Assembly (NCBI GenBank): GCA_028565635.1
Contig: JAOXYB010043749.1
Location: 1-12,603, forward strand
Direction of reading: 5' to 3'
Length of the DNA stretch: 12,603 bases
Origin: Phoronis ovalis
Lineage: Eukaryota; Phoronida; Phoronidae
Part shown: one piece after another, positions 1 to 9,379 of the stretch
Layout of the letters: every line of letters starts with the position of its first letter
How positions within the stretch are numbered: position 1 is the stretch's first letter
Program-made: the position numbers and the translations under genes
Notes under the pieces: generated by a model
The model's input: the letters and a program-made list of their open reading frames with translations, nothing else
Told to the model about the DNA's origin: nothing
The model's database searches: none

Positions 1-297
1 GGGGAACAGAGATGGCCTTCCAAGCTACATTACCAAATGGTTTATCTAAGCATGAAACATGTAAAAAAATATGTTGGCTTGCTATATAAAGCCACAAAAA
101 ATTATCCTCGTTATGTCAAAAACTCATACCCTTCTTTTGGCCTTTAGGACCTTAACAAGAAAAATTGACAACCAAACAGGTCGCCAAATAAAATCGACAA
201 CCAAAAAAAAACAAAAACAGAAAGCTCCCTTTCATTATTTTTGGGACTAAATTATTTTTGTTTTTGTAAGAGTTTTAAAGCTATTTTATACCCTTTT
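1..297. other. AT-rich non-coding DNA, no gene seen
   Basis: No ORF, splice-bounded exon or RNA gene could be supported here. The stretch is A-rich, with a short poly(A)/AAAC tract around 195-222, and it runs up to a possible repeat boundary at about 298. Confidence 0.6.
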
Positions 298-679
298 CAG
301 GGCGTACTGGGTGCCCGGTCTGAATGCTGAAAAACATACCTTTCGCCCGGTTTTTTGTAACGAACATGCATACCCAGCTATTCTGACTGTCACCCCCTCC
401 CTGGGCATTGAACATGAACTTCTGCGTGAAATAGACATTTCCAGTATCATCAACAAATTTGCTCATGCTAAATCTAGAAAATGTAACTTGTAAATTGTAG
501 TTTTGTTACTTATTCTGGGCGTATTGGTACAATAGGAGTGAAAATGGCCCTTTTTTTGCTTGTCAATTTTTTTCTTGCAGCACGGAAACGTTTCAGCGAC
601 CTTTTTCGATTACTGAACTGATATTGTTCTCTCGCACATAGCTATGCTACAGGCCCCGCACTAGCTCAATCCGGCCCTG
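298..679. repeat. Diverged relative of the MITE-like element at 10097-10488
   Basis: The right part (about 531-628) closely matches 10322-10421 in the same orientation. Both contain TCGATTACTGAACTGATATT (606-625 and 10399-10418), GCTTGTCAATTTTTT, and an AATGGCC followed by a T-run. The right end, GGCCCTG at 673-679, also ends the other copy. A left end at about 298 (CAGGGCGTACTGGGTGC) resembles the CAG...GCGTTGGGTGC start of that copy, which would give about 382 bp against 392 bp. No target-site duplication is visible, so the left boundary is tentative. The short ORFs open on both strands at 281-493 fall inside this repeat and are not treated as genes. Confidence 0.55.
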
Positions 680-1372
680 AGTACGTTACATATAAAAAAA
701 TGACGAATACTACATTTACTACTTACTATATGATGTATTTTGTGGATAAAAATATTACAATATATAATTATGTACACTACCCTGCCTCTCGAAGTAAAGA
801 GCATTGGTGCTTGGTTGGCATTATTGAGATTGAACTTGCATGATGACCCGGGACCGCTCTCGACATTTTTTAAGCATATGTTGATCATCACCATTCATTG
901 CAACTACTTCCATTGGATAAGCACATTACATTTTAGTCACACGTCATTGTGGTGCCATAGTTTCCATAATCACCACCAGGTATGTTACGTCGTATTCTGT
1001 GTTTCTGTACCGGTGAGGTATTAGGTATGGGTTGGAATCGAAGTTTGCATGTATTTATGACATTGAACAATGACAATTACGGCTATATAAGCTGTAGGGT
1101 CGTTACGATCATCTTACTTTTTTTTTTAAATTGTAATATAACATCATTTAATTTTTTCCAAACAAAAAATACGTTTTCGAAACATTTTTGAGATGTATAT
1201 GTTTAGTATTAAATGTTATTTTTGTTTTATGTTGTTTGTGCCTTTTTGTATGGTGATGACCAAGCATTGATTCCAATAGAACCATTTCTAATTTTAGTTT
1301 CCTATGTTCAGCAATAGGGAGATATGTGAACTACATTGTGAACTACATTACCACTTACACAATATGAAATAC
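680..1372. other. Intergenic DNA, no gene seen
   Basis: AT-rich sequence downstream of the 3' end of the minus-strand peptide gene. The small plus-strand ORFs at 740-1024 and 982-1191 have no recognisable motif, lack splice support and look like chance openings. Confidence 0.5.
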
Positions 1373-1401
1373 TTTATTTCATGCATCAGTATTTATTTAT
1401 T
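1373..1401 (-). terminator. Polyadenylation signals of the peptide gene
   Basis: On the minus strand the sequence reads AATAAATAAA at 1401-1392 and a further AATAAA at 1378-1373. They lie about 230-255 nt past the TAG stop at 1630-1628, a normal 3'-UTR length. Cleavage would be expected some 10-30 nt further on, near 1345-1375. This is inferred from the hexamers only. Confidence 0.6.
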
Positions 1402-1627
1402 CTGGTGTAAAATATATATGCATATAAAATTTGCTGAAATGTGCTATCAAATGCAAACAATTCTTACATACAGTACGATAATACTTCAGAACTGATGTCT
1501 CCATACGGCTGCAGCAATTACAAGATGTAAAGCAAGTGATGTTACATAATGCAAGTTTGACAAAACATTGCAGTATAATATCTCGGTCCTTATCCTTTGA
1601 GGTCGAAAATGGGAGTAGAATTTGGAT

Positions 1628-1677
1628 CTATTTCTCGATGTCCTCATCAAGATTTTCAAGTATCTCTAACATGCGGC
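1628..1677 (-). CDS. Exon 4: C-terminal acidic helix and stop
   Basis: Acceptor CAG at 1680-1678, behind a T-rich tract. The first two bases complete the split codon C|GC for Arg132. It then encodes RMLEILENLDEDIEK and ends with TAG at 1630-1628. The Leu/Ile spacing with Glu/Asp between suggests an amphipathic helix. Confidence 0.8.
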
Positions 1678-3745
1678 CTGCAATATAAACACAGAAAACT
1701 AAATGTATATTGCATTATAAGCATTTCTGGGGATATGTCATCGAAGCCAGAAAAAATAGCTGCCTAGCTAATAAGGTAAGCCTAGCATTCCATTTATCAC
1801 GTTTCACTAAGCTGTGTTGAAAAATACTCCTATCTAAGAATGCAATCTGAGCGTGTGCGACTATAGACAAGTATTCCTGCAGGTTCTGGTAAACAGACTT
1901 ACGTTGCTGCTCATTGTCCTCATCATCATCATCATCATCATCATCTTCAAATTCTCTGTCGTCACCAAGCATTCGAAGATACTCTTTAGTGTCAACGAAT
2001 CCATCCTCTACAAATGAAATAAATATTTTAAGAACTTATTGTACATGTGGCAATGTAAAAGAAAAAAAAATGATCCGATCGCTCGAAGTTACTATTCTAC
2101 TGTACAACGTACGTGTTTGGTCCGTCTGAAAAGTGAACAACTACTAAGCTAAAGTTACTACGTAAGTTAAAACAGGTATCTGAAAAAAAAGCAAAACAAT
2201 AAATAGACATATGGAATATATAAGCATCATAGAAAAATTAAGGTCAAAAACCCGGTGTGACAGACGTGTAAGCAAAATTTCCACTATTAATTTTTTCTTT
2301 TTTTTTACTGTTTCCTAAAGTTACCAGGTTTAGATTCGTTATTCATGAACATTGAATTCACTTTAATAATTACTCACTGTCACGATCAGCTGCATTGAAA
2401 TCTTCTAGCAACTCTTCTTTTTCCACGTGCAATTGACGAGCCATTGTATCAAGGTCCATTTTCTGGAAAATTCAGCAGTTAATACTTATAAAGCAAGTAT
2501 ATTGCAGTATTGAGCCACAACAGTGGATCCACGTGTGAACTACCAGGTATTGGTCGAAATGAAGGTCTGGTCAAGATGCTTATGTTCATTTCGTTCCCGG
2601 TCGGTTTATAATAAATAATGAATGTGTATGTATATATACACGATTGTCCACCGCAAACTGACAATTTTGAGCTCAAATCAATTATTAGATCAAAGTGTTA
2701 TGCTTATATGTTCCAAAAGAAAACTAAACGGTGTGAAAGATAAATAATTGATTAAAAGTTGATTTTGAAGATAAAAAAGTGTTACGATAGTATTGGGAAA
2801 AACAAAATGTCCTTCGAAGCACCAATTGCACAGTGAAAACTGGATAGAAGAATTAAACATAAATTTGTGGTGTATTTCAATTTCTTTCGAAATGCACCGG
2901 TTAAATAATTTTTAAAATTTTGGCGGCAATCTATATACACAGTAAACAGCTTTCTAACTAAGGAATTCATAAATAGCTTTCAACATTTACCTGGTGATAA
3001 AGCCCCAAACACTGTTGCGCGATATAAAATTTCCGCCCATATTTCTGGCATTTTTGCGCAGAAAATTGTGTGTTTTAATATCCAAAATGTACATGCAGCG
3101 TGACATGAAATAAATGGAACTTTAACAGGAATAAATACTTTAAGGTATTTAGCTTGATGTGATACATGAAAAAATAGCCACTCAAATTCTGATAGCAAAT
3201 AGAACTACCTCTAGCTTTCCTAGCCACCAAATTTTTTAACTCAAATCATTTTTACACTTTTTTACGATGAGAAATCTGCCTCCCAGAAGCTTAGGTTTTT
3301 ATGATGCTCTACTTCTGACTTATAACTAATTTTTTTGCATAATTTCTTGCAACTACATTTTTAAATTTCCTAAAGATTCAGAAAACTGGTGCGTATTAAA
3401 CTAGCTTCTGTGCTCACGCACGCTGATATTTTTATCCCAAAATTTGGTGCCAGCATAAATCTAAAACAGTATTCTAGTAATCTAGCAGAACCGTCAATGG
3501 TGTGTTGGGAACTAAAAATAATTGTGGTTAAAACAACTTACTTCTCTTCCAACTAAAGCACCTACAGCGGGATTTATCCAGCCCTTATGTTTATAATAAA
3601 ATTTTCCAGCCCTAACTACAGCACGACCGACTCTTCTCCAAAAGCGGCGGCGGCGGCGGCGGCGGCCTCCCCATGCGTCAGAGTCTTCAATAAAGCAGCT
3701 GATGACTACTGCTAACAGAAGAATATGGATGATACCGATCTTCAT
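1628..3745 (-). CDS. Cationic antimicrobial-like peptide precursor with an acidic EF-hand propiece
   Basis: This is a spliced gene: join of 3745-3542, 2462-2378, 2007-1903 and 1677-1628, read on the minus strand, giving 147 residues. All three introns (1079, 370 and 225 bp) have GT donors (GTAAGT, GTGAGT, GTAAGT) and AG acceptors, and the phases (0, 1, 1) keep one frame to a TAG. Residues 1-24 form a signal peptide with likely cleavage at SDA/W. Residues 25-67 are basic and aromatic: seven Arg (28-34), FWRR, then GKFYYKHK (47-54) and GWINPAVGALVGR. Gly66-Arg67 could be processed to an amidated Val65. Residues 69-147 are acidic (33 Asp/Glu) and hold a canonical EF-hand loop (94-105), eight Asp (114-121) and a C-terminal helix RMLEILENLDEDIEK. 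GKFYYKHK and the basic-peptide/acidic-propiece layout recall ascidian styelins, but an EF-hand is not a feature I know from that family. Inferred role: a secreted host-defence peptide, held inactive by its propiece. The gene structure is more certain than the activity. Confidence 0.85.
1903..2007 (-). CDS. Exon 3: second half of the EF-hand and poly-Asp tract
   Basis: Acceptor TAG at 2010-2008, donor GTAAGT at 1902-1897; 105 nt, phase 1 at both ends. The split codon A|AG gives Lys97. The exon encodes DGFVDTKEYLRML, completing the loop, then GDDREFE, eight Asp from (GAT)8 and EDNEQQ. A second AG two bases downstream of the acceptor is excluded because it breaks the frame. Because the exon is phase-symmetric, skipping it would leave the frame intact but remove half the EF-hand and the Asp run. 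Confidence 0.85.
2378..2462 (-). CDS. Exon 2: first helix of the EF-hand propiece
   Basis: The acceptor CAG sits at 2465-2463 and the donor GTGAGT at 2377-2372. The exon is 85 nt, phase 0 in and phase 1 out. It encodes residues 69-96, starting KMDLDTMARQL, with the EF-hand E-helix EELLEDFNAA and loop positions 1-3 (Asp-Arg-Asp). It is too short to stand out as an ORF and is identified by splice sites, phase and the completed EF-hand. Confidence 0.82.
2463..3541 (-). other. Intron 1 of the peptide gene
   Basis: A 1079-bp intron separates the mature peptide (exon 1) from the propiece (exons 2-4). The small ORFs in it (2479-2676, 2782-2970, 2980-3198) show no motif. A CAG/GTAAAT donor-like site at about 2995-2989 has no matching coding exon, so no alternative exon is called. 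Confidence 0.7.
3542..3745 (-). CDS. Exon 1: signal peptide and mature cationic peptide
   Basis: It begins at an ATG with A at -3 (GCACAATGAAG) and ends at codon 68 (Glu) before the donor GTAAGT at 3541-3536, phase 0. The signal peptide is hydrophobic at residues 3-18 (IGIIHILLLAVVISCF), followed by IEDSDA. The mature region carries 12 Arg and 3 Lys against one Glu. Its seven consecutive Arg are all CGC codons (3664-3644), a GC-rich patch in otherwise AT-rich DNA. Reading past the donor would stop only nine codons later, so an unspliced product would lack the propiece. Confidence 0.85.
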
Positions 3746-3776
3746 TGTGCACGATGAAGCTGGGCGATTAGGACAA

Positions 3777-3790
3777 CTGGAGACAAACAG
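3777..3790 (-). other. Probable 3' splice site of a 5'-UTR intron
   Basis: Just upstream of the start codon the minus strand reads CTGTTTGTCTCCAG, a pyrimidine tract ending in AG at 3778-3777. Unspliced, the leader from the TATA box would contain several upstream ATGs (for example near 3791-3860), which supports an intron here. A possible donor is GTTAGT at 3966-3961, but it is not a strong match. Confidence 0.45.
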
Positions 3791-3974
3791 AACATGTTAT
3801 ACATTTGATTACAAATAATCTTTCATAGGTGAAAAAGTGTAGCAATACATAACATTCATTTAAAATTTGCTTATGTATAGCAATACTCTTTGATTCGTTA
3901 CATTTTTCTTAGTTAAGATAACACTGGTGCATGTAATTTCTGGAAGCACGTTGGAACGATACTAACAGGTTCAA

Positions 3975-4001
3975 TCAAACTATTCCTTGAACGACGCTCA
4001 T
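3975..4001 (-). other. Short upstream ORF in the leader
   Basis: If the first exon runs from about 4025 to 3967, it contains one ATG at 4001-3999. This opens an eight-codon uORF (MSVVQGIV) closed by TGA at 3977-3975. It could dampen translation of the precursor; this is inference from the sequence only. Confidence 0.3.
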
Positions 4002-4051
4002 GCAAACGTGTTGATGCAGAGGAAGTCGATGCAAACTGTTTGTCCCGCTCA

Positions 4052-4060
4052 CTTTATATA
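4052..4060 (-). promoter_or_regulatory. TATA box of the peptide gene
   Basis: The minus strand reads TATATAAAG at 4060-4052, a near-perfect TATA element about 310 bp upstream of the start codon. Transcription would be expected to start about 25-30 bp further on, near 4022-4030. No convincing Rel/NF-kB site was found by eye in the 200 bp upstream. Confidence 0.6.
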
Positions 4061-5056
4061 GCATATTTAGTGTTAACTCACTGCTGGCTTCGTGCCAAGT
4101 CAATAATTAATGTTGTATTAAACAAAATTGGTCTAAGAAAATGAATGCTTTACTTTGGGGCTCACCCAGGAAACACTTTGATCCACATTGGAAATTTAAA
4201 AAATGAATTTTGATATGGTAGTGTTATGATGCAAAGTTCCTGGTGTGAAAATCACGCTTAGATCCGCACACTTTTACCTTTCGCTATGTTGACAAAATTT
4301 AATATAAAAATTACACAATAGATATTTAGGTTTAATTTCCTAATATACTAGCAACTATAGCCTTTAAGTAGTGTTACTGCGCATGGAATTTATAATGATG
4401 AAATTTGCAGAAACTTTTTTTAAAAATATGCATTTTGGATTTTAAAAAGTTATGAAACCAATTTAGATGCCAAGTGAAATTGCTTAAGATAGCTAATTTC
4501 GAGACTACAAAATGTTTTCTTTCTATAATAATAGAACATATTTTAAACTAGGATGATAGTTTATTTGGTACTCAGCACTTTTAATTCAAATCTGATACTA
4601 ATATAACTAAGGAGAGATCTCTATGGATAAACACTCATGCATTTTGTAAAGTTGTCATAGCCCTCGGACATATGCACCATACTCTAAATGGCAAAGTCAT
4701 ACTACACTTACTTACTCAATACAAATCTTCCACGCTTCAATGTACAACCCATATATCCCACATTCTATGCTGTCACTAGGACGAACAATACACGTTAAGA
4801 ACTTTTTAAAAATGATAAACAGAACTATTAACATTGTTTTCTGTCACGATATGCTCATCTACTAAACATTTTCTTAATTTAAACTTGTTAAATTGCAATT
4901 CGTCGTTGAAGCCTTGTCAGGTCGGATAATAAAATTAAAATTAGCTATCACGACTTGCAGACTTATTTAAGGTAACAAATTCCGTAACAGTTAAATAAGT
5001 AAAATAATAAATAAGTAAATACATTTTTTGGCAGATTGCGCCATCCCAATACGCCC
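4061..5056. other. Upstream intergenic DNA, no gene seen
   Basis: AT-rich sequence upstream of the peptide gene. There is a short TAAATAAGTAAA low-complexity patch at about 4990-5020. No ORF or RNA gene could be supported. Confidence 0.5.
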
Positions 5057-5459
5057 TCAATGCCAGTAATAGTTTGGAACCATCTCTGTTAGGATTCTTC
5101 TTATTTTCCTGATGTAGGCCGGGGAGTTGAATAATCCATAATGAAAAGATGTCTCAAAATGCATCTCGCGCTGTAGTTCGTAGTCTTTCGGTAATACATT
5201 TTTTATAGGCAAGGATGAAGGATTCACAGTGTTATTTAAACATTCGTGATACTTAATCTGTTTAATAGTTGAAATATGCATACGTCACTTCGAATTTTTG
5301 TGGAATTAGTGAAAATCTAAAACGATCGCCTTTTTGTGCGAAATGATGGATGCACTGCACATACTCCGCTGCACTATTAACGCTGTAATGCAGGGTGATA
5401 CGAAATAACGTCAACGATTTTGAATTGAATTCTAATATTTTTAGAAATAAAAAAGACAA
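5057..5459 (-). pseudogene. Weak coding-like stretch in two frames, unrecognised
   Basis: Two minus-strand ORFs overlap head to tail in different frames. The upstream one (5459-5262) includes EYVQCIHHFAQKGDRFRF and ends in TAA. The downstream one (5281-5057) includes ELQREMHFETSFHYGLF and ends in TGA or an equivalent stop. The composition looks more protein-like than nearby chance ORFs, and one frameshift near 5265-5280 would join them. No family was recognised with confidence. It may be decayed coding sequence or chance. Confidence 0.2.
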
Positions 5460-5755
5460 CTTTCTACTGTGATAAACTTATTGTAATCAGAAACCGTATC
5501 CATTTTATTTGGGGAGCTTATTTCGAAAACAGTTTTTGTGACATTTGGGTAAATATTAGTTTGCGCTTTTTACGGACTTGATTTTGTCAGCTAAAAAAAT
5601 CGCAAAAATTTTAATTTTTAACAAAGCCTGCGAGCAATATCGTCATGTCAATCAAGATAGAATTCAATAATGAGACGATGTGTATAATGTAATTATAAAA
5701 TCTTGATATACCATGTTATCCAGAAACGGACACATCTTTGAAATGTGTTAATGTC

Positions 5756-5780
5756 CAATGAATTACTGGGTAATTCATTG
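5756..5780. repeat. Perfect 11-bp inverted repeat (hairpin)
   Basis: CAATGAATTAC (5756-5766) is followed by TGG and then by GTAATTCATTG (5770-5780), an exact reverse complement. No gene boundary lies near, and the stem is AT-rich without a T-run, so a terminator role is not supported. Confidence 0.7.
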
Positions 5781-7597
5781 CATAGAGATATTATTGTTAT
5801 GGAAAATTCTGGCAGCGAAACTATTCAAAGCTGCTGTGAATGAGCAAGATATATGCTTGAAGGAGAACATGTTATTTATAATTTCTGGTTATTTGCTGTA
5901 ATAGACAGATTATGTTACATGTTTCTATTTCATTTGCAGCGTTAAATACATTTTATTACATTTTCTAATTAACAGAAACCCGAGTACTTAACCTTCCCAT
6001 TATAATAAATGCTTGAATAGCAGATTAAAAAAACAGGCCACAAATCGTGGCTAGGCTTTTCTTTATTTTTTTGGTTTAATTTGAATGGAAGCAACAGAAA
6101 ACGTTTTTCTGGAAAAGAACAAGTATTTGCGGATCAATGAATTTCGCCCCCAGATACAAGCACATTAGTAAAAATAAATGCTATTGTAAATACCATACCA
6201 TTTTAAATGAATGTCTACTATAACGATGTAAAAACAATTATTTTATATCCTGTTTATCTCATCAGTTGTACAAACATAAAATCGTTCACGTTATTTCGTG
6301 TCACCCTCTGGATTTGTACATTAAGTGGCTGAACACTAGAAAGATAGCACCACCGCTTAGTCTGTGACTCGAGCAACTAAATATAAAATATTGTATATTT
6401 CCACACATAGACTATACATTGATGTGTAAAAAAAGTGCATAAAATGTGCAATAGTAGACTGATGCCTTCTGGCCAAAACATGAACCTTTGCATTCGGCGT
6501 AACTGCAGGATATTGACCAATTGCACACAAAGAACGAATTTGATTGGCTGAGACATTGCTCAGGAGCATATTAGTCTACATTAATTTAGTCTAGATGTGT
6601 CTCAACGAGTGCATTTAATCAGAGTGCATGACTTTACTACAAAACTGTGTACACGATAAAAATAATAAAGTACAACCACAGGTGCTGAAAACTAAAAATA
6701 ATGACCATTAATTGCTAAAAAGGTTGGCTCTGACTATAGAAAAGGGTGCCAATGTTTTTTAATTTCCTCAACACTTACAAAGTATATTCGTATCATGACT
6801 AGATACATTTAAACTATCATTAATAAAATTTCTTGTGACCCGCCTGTACTAAGTTGGGCAAAGTTGAACTTAAAAAATAAGAAAAAATAGAAACAGATCA
6901 CCCATAGAAGCTTTAAAATTATTAGAAAAAATGTCTTAAATCGTCACCAATATGACATGTGGATGTGGTCGGTCTGACTAGACAGTGTGTTTCAGCAAAA
7001 ATGTTTATATAATGCATGTTTTTTTGCATTTTCTGCCTTTACTTTTTTTAAAATAACCTGTCTCAGAGGACTAGTATCATATTTTTCTAAAATATGTGTT
7101 TGATTGTATACGTAACGCATTTTAAAGTTGAATTGCACTTTTGTGAAGTACCCAACTTTTTACTTTGGTTTAATTTTTAACAGCATTTTTGTCACTGCTG
7201 CTTAATTATCATTTGGCTATAATTTGTCCATGCAACACATATTTAGCAGATGGGAAGCGGATGTGTTTGTCGACGCCCTTGCTTTTGCTTGCAACCTTTC
7301 AGTGTTACTTATTAATTGTTATTGGCACGTATTTGCCCTGTTGCTCGTTGACAATTGATTAAAAACCCTTCTTAAAAATGCAGTGGCCTTAGAAGCACAT
7401 TTCTTTAAATTAAGGTTAAATTAGCGCTGTAAGTACCTCTTGGCGTTTTGAATGTACTTGGTATATTTACAAGTTTCAATTTGCATAATTGCATATTTTG
7501 ACAATACCCTGCAGTTTCTTCATTTACTAGTAATCACACCATTAATAATGTTCCCACTATATTCTTTAAAAGCGTTTTGTACAACCTGTAGATGGTT
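5781..7597. other. Intergenic DNA, no gene seen
   Basis: AT-rich sequence. The minus-strand ORF at 6569-6357 and the plus-strand ORF at 7452-7640 have no recognisable motif, and no splice-bounded exon was found. Confidence 0.45.
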
Positions 7598-7678
7598 TGT
7601 TAGCCACTGCAATGCGATAATGTTGGTTGTCAGTGGCTAACACGTAGTGAGGAGAAACTCAACATTAAATCATCGCAT
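7598..7678. repeat. Interleaved inverted repeats
   Basis: Arm A, TGTTAGCCACTG (7598-7609), is exactly complementary to CAGTGGCTAACA (7631-7642). Between them, ATGCGATAATGTTG (7612-7625) is complementary, with a short insertion, to 7660-7678 (CAACATTAAATCATCGCAT). The order A-B-A'-B' is pseudoknot-like. No transposon ends or flanking duplications were identified. Confidence 0.6.
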
Positions 7679-7729
7679 CGATGAAACATAAATTAAAATA
7701 TATATTTAATGATAATACGCTGTTATTTT

Positions 7730-8128
7730 GAAAAAAACAAACATCTTTTTTACATTCCTCCTTTCCTGGATTTAGTCCGAAATAGAGCATCTTTTGAAAA
7801 GTTTCATTAGCTCGAGGGTGATCATTAGGTGCTTTAAAAAAGCAATGATGAGCATGTCGCCCAGGACTTGTTTTCACAAAAATCAGGTAAACTTCTATTT
7901 TTTTTGAAGTAACGTTTCCATTTGTTGTAGCTGACACCTTCTTAAGGAAAACTTTAATTGGCAGCTGGGCATTTTCCCTTTTAATTTCATTATGAAAACG
8001 TCGCTTTTATTTACCCCATAAGGTATATACGTTCCATGCAGTTGGTTCTTTTCTCTGCAATTGGCATCGTAGAATCTACCAAACCGAAGGACAAGGAAAC
8101 GATCTAATGGAGAATAGGGAGAGGTCAA
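7730..8128 (-). pseudogene. Frameshifted coding-like stretch, unrecognised
   Basis: On the minus strand one frame is open from 8128 to 7895, including DRFLVLRFGRFYDANCREKN and HGTYIPYGVNKSDVF. A second frame is open from about 8010 to 7665, including IEVYLIFVKTSPGRHAHHC and NETFQKMLYFGLNPGKEE. The frames overlap at 7895-8010, and the coding character appears to pass from one to the other, as after a single frameshift. The first ORF begins at a TTG, not an ATG, so it could be an exon fragment. The product is not recognised; transposon-derived or exonised sequence are both possible. Confidence 0.25.
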
Positions 8129-9136
8129 TATACTGTAGATCCTTCAGAATAGAAAAAAAACATGATGAAACTGGCAAATTATTGTTAAAATGATGTCATT
8201 TATTCACTGGTGAATTGTAAACTAATACTTGGCTATTGTGTTGTACCTAAGATCACATGTTACGAGGTCACTTTAATATCTGGTATGCGAACACATATAA
8301 CTAAGGTCTCTTTTCCAGCACTTTACGGCACAGATGTTGAATCTTTCATCATTGAGAAAAGGCACATCTATCTGATTTACGTAATAATAGTTTTAAAGTG
8401 AAAAGGACAGATCAACCATTCTAAATTTGTGAAAGTTTGAATTTTTCAATGATACAAAGTTTATATATTATCAACTTGTCATTTTTGGCAACTTATAATT
8501 GAAAAAGCCATTAAGTATTTAAAATATTTTTTACTTCATTGTGTTAACAGTTTTTGGCAGGAATCAATTCAAGTGTTTAAACTAGCAGAACATTTGTTTA
8601 ATTGGAGATAGCGTGCTAGTCTGACGTCATAAAAGGAGGTACTAAAAAACTGAATTAAAAAAATGAAATAAAAGCTTACAATGAACACTCTATTTGTTTG
8701 ACTATCCACCTTTATTGATAATTGATATTTCTTACAATTTCTTACTTATTTCACAAAAATATTTTCCAGTATGTAACAAAGTGATAAAACCGGAAAAAGT
8801 GAGATGTAGTGATCAGAGAAGTACGAAGTACGATGCTGCCATCTCTCGAGAGAATTGCTGTACAAACCTTATGTGCTGCAGCAGTGACGTTTCTGAAGGG
8901 ATGACGGTTACTTTTCGCTTTTAGATACTCCGGATCCCAAGGCCTCACTAACATATTTCCGTGTCCACAAATCAGTTTTAACTGTAGTCATATCTAAATT
9001 ATCTATTAGTAAACGCAGAAGAAACTAAATATTTATTAAAGCTCGAGCATTATAAGACAAATGATATCTAGTTATAAAGACGTTAAATTAGTTACTTTAA
9101 CATTGCTATCATTCCATCGAGGTTTAAGAAAATAGA
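8129..9136. other. Intergenic DNA, no gene seen
   Basis: The ORFs at 8210-8401, 8694-8924 and 8954-8751 lack motifs and splice support. The region lies just past the possible 3' end of the paralogous exon at 9476-9380. Confidence 0.45.
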
Positions 9137-9179
9137 CTAGTTAATATTCAAAGCAATGCCATCTTGAGACAGAAAGCTC
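9137..9179 (-). CDS. Possible terminal exon of the paralogous copy
   Basis: An acceptor AATTCAG (ending at 9180) is followed by 43 nt that, in the phase left by the exon at 9476-9380, read SFLSQDGIALNIN and end at TAG (9139-9137). The intron would be 200 bp, like intron 3 of the main gene (225 bp), and both introns contain TGCATTATAAGCAT. The peptide does not resemble exon 4 of the main gene, so this is a weak call. Confidence 0.2.
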
Positions 9180-9379
9180 CTGAATTCAAACATTAAGTTT
9201 TGGGTTACAGTTTCTTGCATTTTCTGCATTATAAGCATCTGTTGCTTCACTACAAACGCAAATTTCCGTCAAGGACTACATTCATCGTATTCCACTTGTT
9301 CAATTTTTTTTATGAACAGACACTATTCATTAGACGTTACAACATTGGTTTCAGATTGAGAAGAATGGTAACTTATTAC

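Noticed and set aside
281-493. Short ORFs open on both strands
   Set aside because: They lie in a repeat related to the MITE and have no family resemblance.
1914-2129. Plus-strand ORF starting with a long Ser run
   Set aside because: It is the reverse-strand shadow of the (GAT)8 tract in exon 3.
2980-3198. Minus-strand ORF in intron 1 ending near a GTAAAT donor
   Set aside because: No acceptor or homology supports it as an alternative exon; the four-exon model already gives a complete protein.
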